Notes under the pieces: generated by a model
What the model saw: the letters and a program-made list of their open reading frames with translations, nothing else
Databases searched by the model: none
Told to the model about the DNA's origin: nothing
Part shown: piece after piece, positions 60,706 to 64,000 of the stretch
How positions within the stretch are numbered: the stretch's first letter is position 1
Layout of the letters: each line of letters starts with the position of its first letter
Assembly (NCBI RefSeq): GCF_026262505.1
Contig: NC_067203.1
Location: 8,618,001-8,682,000 of the forward strand
DNA: 64,000 nt
Source of the DNA: Trichomonas vaginalis G3
Lineage: Eukaryota; Parabasalia; Trichomonadida; Trichomonadidae
Direction of reading: 5' to 3'
Position numbers and translations under genes: made by a program

Positions 60706-63393
60706 ATGAATGAGGAAATTATTCCTCTTTGGGCAAAGCAAATTAAAATAGATTCATCAATACAGTTCTTACTGACAGGAAACTTCACTCATCCTACAAT
60801 TATGGACTGTATTGTGGTTGGCCACTCATCATTTCGATTATATTCTGTCAAATCCAATCAATTAGTCGAAACTACAAAATATATTCATAACAAATCCATT
60901 TCTTCTGCATCAATAGTCGAAAATTCCGATCATTCAGAAATATGTTTCATTTCTAAGAACGTTCTTTCTTTTCTTGGATTAAATTCACAGCATGAATTCG
61001 AAGTAAATCAGAAAAAAGATATAGATCACGAGCTTACATATGTTACTTGCGCTAAATCTTTAATTTTATTATATAGTTCCTTACCATTTTTATCAATTGG
61101 AAATAGAAACGACCTAAATTTCACAAGATATACATTACAAGTGCAAAGCGTCTTATCAGCATGCATTATTAACAATCGTATCGCAGTTTTACAGCGCGCA
61201 AATAATTTCGAAGTTTGTTTTTACAGCTACGATGATAAATCCCAGTTAAAAACTGTTTATAAGAAAGTACTCAGTTTGGAGATTCCATACAAGCTTATTC
61301 CATCCGTTTCTCACAGTGCAGTTTATGTTTTATCCGAAAACAAAATTTCAAAAATTTTGATTCAAGAAACATCATATTTTTTCAATCCATTTCAAGTCTC
61401 TTCGAAAGGAGGCGATGGACTGATTATAGATGCAGTTAGTTCAGGTGTGAACACATACTTCCTTACTGCAGATGGCTGCTTAATTCGTTTTGATGGGGAA
61501 AATTTAGAATATTTAATGACGCTGAATGGTGCAAATTCAATTTGTTCACCAACATTCAACAGATTCATTGTATCAATTGATTCCAACAAGATACAACTAT
61601 TCGATAGAGAGTTTCAAGTTCTCGATGAATGCGAAGATGTCATCTGCAGATGTTCCAGCTACAGGAAAGGAAACTTTATAATTGCTTCTGGATCTTCTGT
61701 TCATTCTGCTTTTTATGACTATGGCATTGAAATAGAAAAAGTATCGGAAATGAATTATTTTGTTGTTCCAAGATTGATTACTTCATCGTCAGGATGCTTT
61801 GCATTTATCGTATATGAAGATAAATGTGTAGTTATTAATGAAGAGTTCAAAGATGCAACTCCTTCTTTCATGAAACATCTTTCTATTGATAGAATTCATT
61901 GCAATTCTTTATCTTTCTTTTTCTTAGTGAATGAAGAGAATGTTTACGTTTTTGACCATGGATACGTCAATTGTATTAAACATCCGTCAACACTATCTTG
62001 CTTCCATCACTCAACTATATTCCTTGCTGCTCAGGATTCCATTTCTTGCTATATTTATACAAATAATTGTTTAGAAAAAGTTTCTGACAGAAAATTTACT
62101 TCCCAAATCTCTTCTATTGCAACTTATAACTCCACGAATGTTGTAATAAGTCTATTTGATGGCACAATATATATAGCAGATGATGATTTGAATGTAAGAG
62201 AAGGATGCACTTTAGAAAATGATGTTTTTGTAACTTCACTTTTGACAACAAATAATTCAATTATTTTTGGAGCTTCAGATGGATTTGTATATATCATGGA
62301 TGATAAACTTTTGCTTAAAGAAAAGTTCAAGATTGGAAATATCCCAGTAACTGTATCAGGATATGAAAATTTGATATGTTGCAAGTGTGGAAAAAGATTT
62401 TCAACGATTATTGATCAAAAAGTCAAATCTTTACCACCAGATTTCCTCGCAATTGATGTATTATCAAATGGAAAGTGTATTGCTATTGTTTCTAGTCCAA
62501 AGAAGGATAAAACAGCAGCTCTTTTCACATTTCATTTTACAAATACAACAATTGGATTTCACAGTTCAACTCTTTTTAATTTCAACGGATTTATTGACAG
62601 AGTTTGTGCTGCTAGATCTAAAGATGCATTCGTATGTTCAATAAGAGAACCACCATCTTTGTTTTGGTCAAGAGGAGAAGTAATAACTGTCTTAGAGAAA
62701 AATGAAATTGTTAGAACAATTGTTGAATGGAAAGCGAAACATGGAGAAAAGCTAATTAATTTTTGGGTTGCTTGTACAGAAGGAAATTCTTCAATATCAA
62801 GGTTTATGCTGTTCACACAGAATGTTTCTGATTTCAAAGTCAGAACAATATTGACAAAAACATTTGGAGAGCCAATTACTTCTTTTTGTGCTATTTCTCC
62901 TTCTTTAGCTTTATTTTCTCATTCAGATCAACTTGTTGGAATATCTTTAGAGACAGGAGCATTAAGAAAGATCTTTTCTGTTAAATCTCCACTGAAAGAT
63001 ATTGTTTTTACTGATGCAAATACATCTTATGTTGCTGGTTTGACAAATGACAATGGATTTTTCTTGATGAAAGTTCTTGAAAAGAGTTTGGAAACAGTTT
63101 TTGTAGTTAAGAAACCATTTTTGGGATCTAGAATCAAAGTCATTGGCAATTATACAGTTGTTGCTGATAGATTTGGTTTGTTAGAGATATATGATATAAC
63201 CGGGAAATTAGGAAAGAAATTCAAATTTGTTTCCCCAATTTCTGATATGTTTGACATTGGAAATGAAAAAGTTCTTTGCTGTCACATATGCGGAGAACTA
63301 ACACTAGTCAAAGTGTCAGAGGGAATTTTACTTGAGTCTGATGTTTCATCTCTATTTTCATTCGGAAGATCCGCATTTCCGAAAGAATTTTGA
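60706..63393 (+). CDS. large beta-propeller protein, DDB1/CPSF160/SF3B3-like?
   Basis: 895 residues made of successive beta-strand blades (IVVGHSSFRLYSVKSNQLVE; GANSICSPTFNRFIVSIDSNKIQLFDREFQV; VTSLLTTNNSIIFGASDGFVYIMDD; NYTVVADRFGLLEIYDITG). The opening, PLWAKQIKIDSSIQFLLTGNFTHPTIMDCIVVGHSSFRLYSV, resembles the N-terminal entry of the DDB1/MMS1, CPSF160 and SF3B3 family, which have three propellers. At 895 residues it would be short for that family (about 1100-1400), so another multi-propeller scaffold is possible. No membrane spans. Role not assigned. Confidence 0.6.
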   Translation: MNEEIIPLWAKQIKIDSSIQFLLTGNFTHPTIMDCIVVGHSSFRLYSVKSNQLVETTKYIHNKSISSASIVENSDHSEICFISKNVLSFLGLNSQHEFEVNQKKDIDHELTYVTCAKSLILLYSSLPFLSIGNRNDLNFTRYTLQVQSVLSACIINNRIAVLQRANNFEVCFYSYDDKSQLKTVYKKVLSLEIPYKLIPSVSHSAVYVLSENKISKILIQETSYFFNPFQVSSKGGDGLIIDAVSSGVNTYFLTADGCLIRFDGENLEYLMTLNGANSICSPTFNRFIVSIDSNKIQLFDREFQVLDECEDVICRCSSYRKGNFIIASGSSVHSAFYDYGIEIEKVSEMNYFVVPRLITSSSGCFAFIVYEDKCVVINEEFKDATPSFMKHLSIDRIHCNSLSFFFLVNEENVYVFDHGYVNCIKHPSTLSCFHHSTIFLAAQDSISCYIYTNNCLEKVSDRKFTSQISSIATYNSTNVVISLFDGTIYIADDDLNVREGCTLENDVFVTSLLTTNNSIIFGASDGFVYIMDDKLLLKEKFKIGNIPVTVSGYENLICCKCGKRFSTIIDQKVKSLPPDFLAIDVLSNGKCIAIVSSPKKDKTAALFTFHFTNTTIGFHSSTLFNFNGFIDRVCAARSKDAFVCSIREPPSLFWSRGEVITVLEKNEIVRTIVEWKAKHGEKLINFWVACTEGNSSISRFMLFTQNVSDFKVRTILTKTFGEPITSFCAISPSLALFSHSDQLVGISLETGALRKIFSVKSPLKDIVFTDANTSYVAGLTNDNGFFLMKVLEKSLETVFVVKKPFLGSRIKVIGNYTVVADRFGLLEIYDITGKLGKKFKFVSPISDMFDIGNEKVLCCHICGELTLVKVSEGILLESDVSSLFSFGRSAFPKEF

Positions 63394-63790
63394 TTTATAA
63401 ATTTTATTTGTTTTTTTTATTAGATATTGTAAATATTTGCAATGTTAAATGTTTTCACTAACTGTGAATTCCTTTATAGAGAGAAGTGCTTTTAAAAGTC
63501 TTTAATATATAAATGATTAAAATATAGAGAAAGAATTAACAATGATTGTTATAAGAATAACAATACTACACTCGATTGCAACTTCAGCACATGTATATGC
63601 TGCCATATCGCTTAGATGTGCAATATCATTTCTTCTTTTATGATTTTGGAACTATTCTGTTCAATGTTTATGTGACAAATTGAAGTTCACACTCTTTTTA
63701 ATGGATTAATTATAATATTTGGAAATTGTTCAATTCTGACAAAAATTTTAGCTCGTTATTTTTTTTTATTTCAATAAAAATTTCAAATAA
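63394..63790. other. intergenic region
   Basis: AT-rich 397 bp, no feature recognised. Confidence 0.5.
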
Positions 63791-64000
63791 ATGACTCAAT
63801 TAATAACTACAAACAAAGGAGCAAAGCTACCGCAGCTAATAGGTCAGGCTAATGCAAAAATATCTCAACCTAAGCTTTCTCTCGCGGAAATGTATGATGC
63901 AATGATGGAAAAAGCCAGGTATGAGGGACCATACCAATCCATTGAAATATATGTAATGCAAATGTTTAATGCATCACATATTATTCTCTGGGTTGAGCTT
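63791..64000 (+). CDS. 5' end of a gene cut by the window edge
   Basis: 70 open codons from ATG 63791 (MTQLITTNKGAKLPQLIGQ...LSLAEMYDAMMEKARYEG...IYVMQMFNASHIILWVEL), still open at the edge. The last segment (helix, then ASHIILWVEL) resembles the start of a GAF domain (A-x-x-x-x-L-W-x-V), but this is too short to be sure. Confidence 0.55.
   Translation, partial: MTQLITTNKGAKLPQLIGQANAKISQPKLSLAEMYDAMMEKARYEGPYQSIEIYVMQMFNASHIILWVEL

Overview
The window is AT-rich, gene-dense, apparently intron-poor eukaryotic DNA. It best fits a trichomonad parabasalid such as Trichomonas vaginalis or a close relative. The reasons are single-exon genes with short spacers, start-proximal TCATTA initiators of the TCA(C/T)T(A/T) type, a Maverick/Polinton DNA element, and eukaryotic housekeeping genes (uS7/RPS5, TRAP-beta, SGF29-like, MED22-like). 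The species cannot be fixed from sequence alone.

Region 1 (1-4341): the tail of an unidentified gene, a Lys/Gly low-complexity repeat protein, TRAP-beta inside an 890-bp duplicated block, and a small bZIP-like protein. Region 2 (4348-24023): a 19.7-kb Maverick/Polinton with identical 383-bp terminal inverted repeats and the 6-bp target duplication CAGAAA. Its left half (mostly + strand) carries virion-type genes: two small amphipathic proteins, a probable major capsid protein, an A32-type packaging ATPase, and a phage-like receptor-binding protein with four 171-bp repeats. Its right half (- strand) carries the integrase and protein-primed family B DNA polymerase. Where the two halves meet lies a 3.3-kb cassette with a primase / superfamily 3 helicase region, flanked by inverted arrays of 116-bp repeats and then by a 30-bp direct repeat. 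It looks like a replicon nested in the Maverick and is the most novel structure here. The element looks recent and largely whole, with a handful of breaks.

Region 3 (24030-49900): a small unknown gene, the second inverted TRAP-beta copy, an SGF29-like gene, a complete-looking Kolobok-type transposon (TTAA ends, transposase, a tRNA-like relic), then MED22-like, HAD phosphatase, a PNGase-like gene whose catalytic Cys and His are replaced, a kinase fragment, an alpha-solenoid protein, two identical convergent RPS5 genes, a beta-helix protein, coiled-coil and pseudokinase genes, a membrane protein, a 0.66-kb non-autonomous element and a PAP2-like gene. Region 4 (49965-53189): a nest of transposons, with a 3.2-kb element holding four successive hairpins and an inserted 2.3-kb TTAA element, itself holding a 236-bp inverted-repeat unit. 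Region 5 (53340-64000): a coiled-coil gene, gene relics, a 4.0-kb IS481-like eukaryotic transposon with TGT...ACA ends, 15-bp target duplication and subterminal 121-bp repeats, a large propeller-like protein and the start of one more gene.

Two themes recur. Gene-sized (about 0.9 kb) tail-to-tail inverted duplications occur at TRAP-beta and at RPS5. An AAA(A/T)GTGACA / TGTCAC(T/A)TTT word recurs next to several host starts and also forms the ends of one non-autonomous element.
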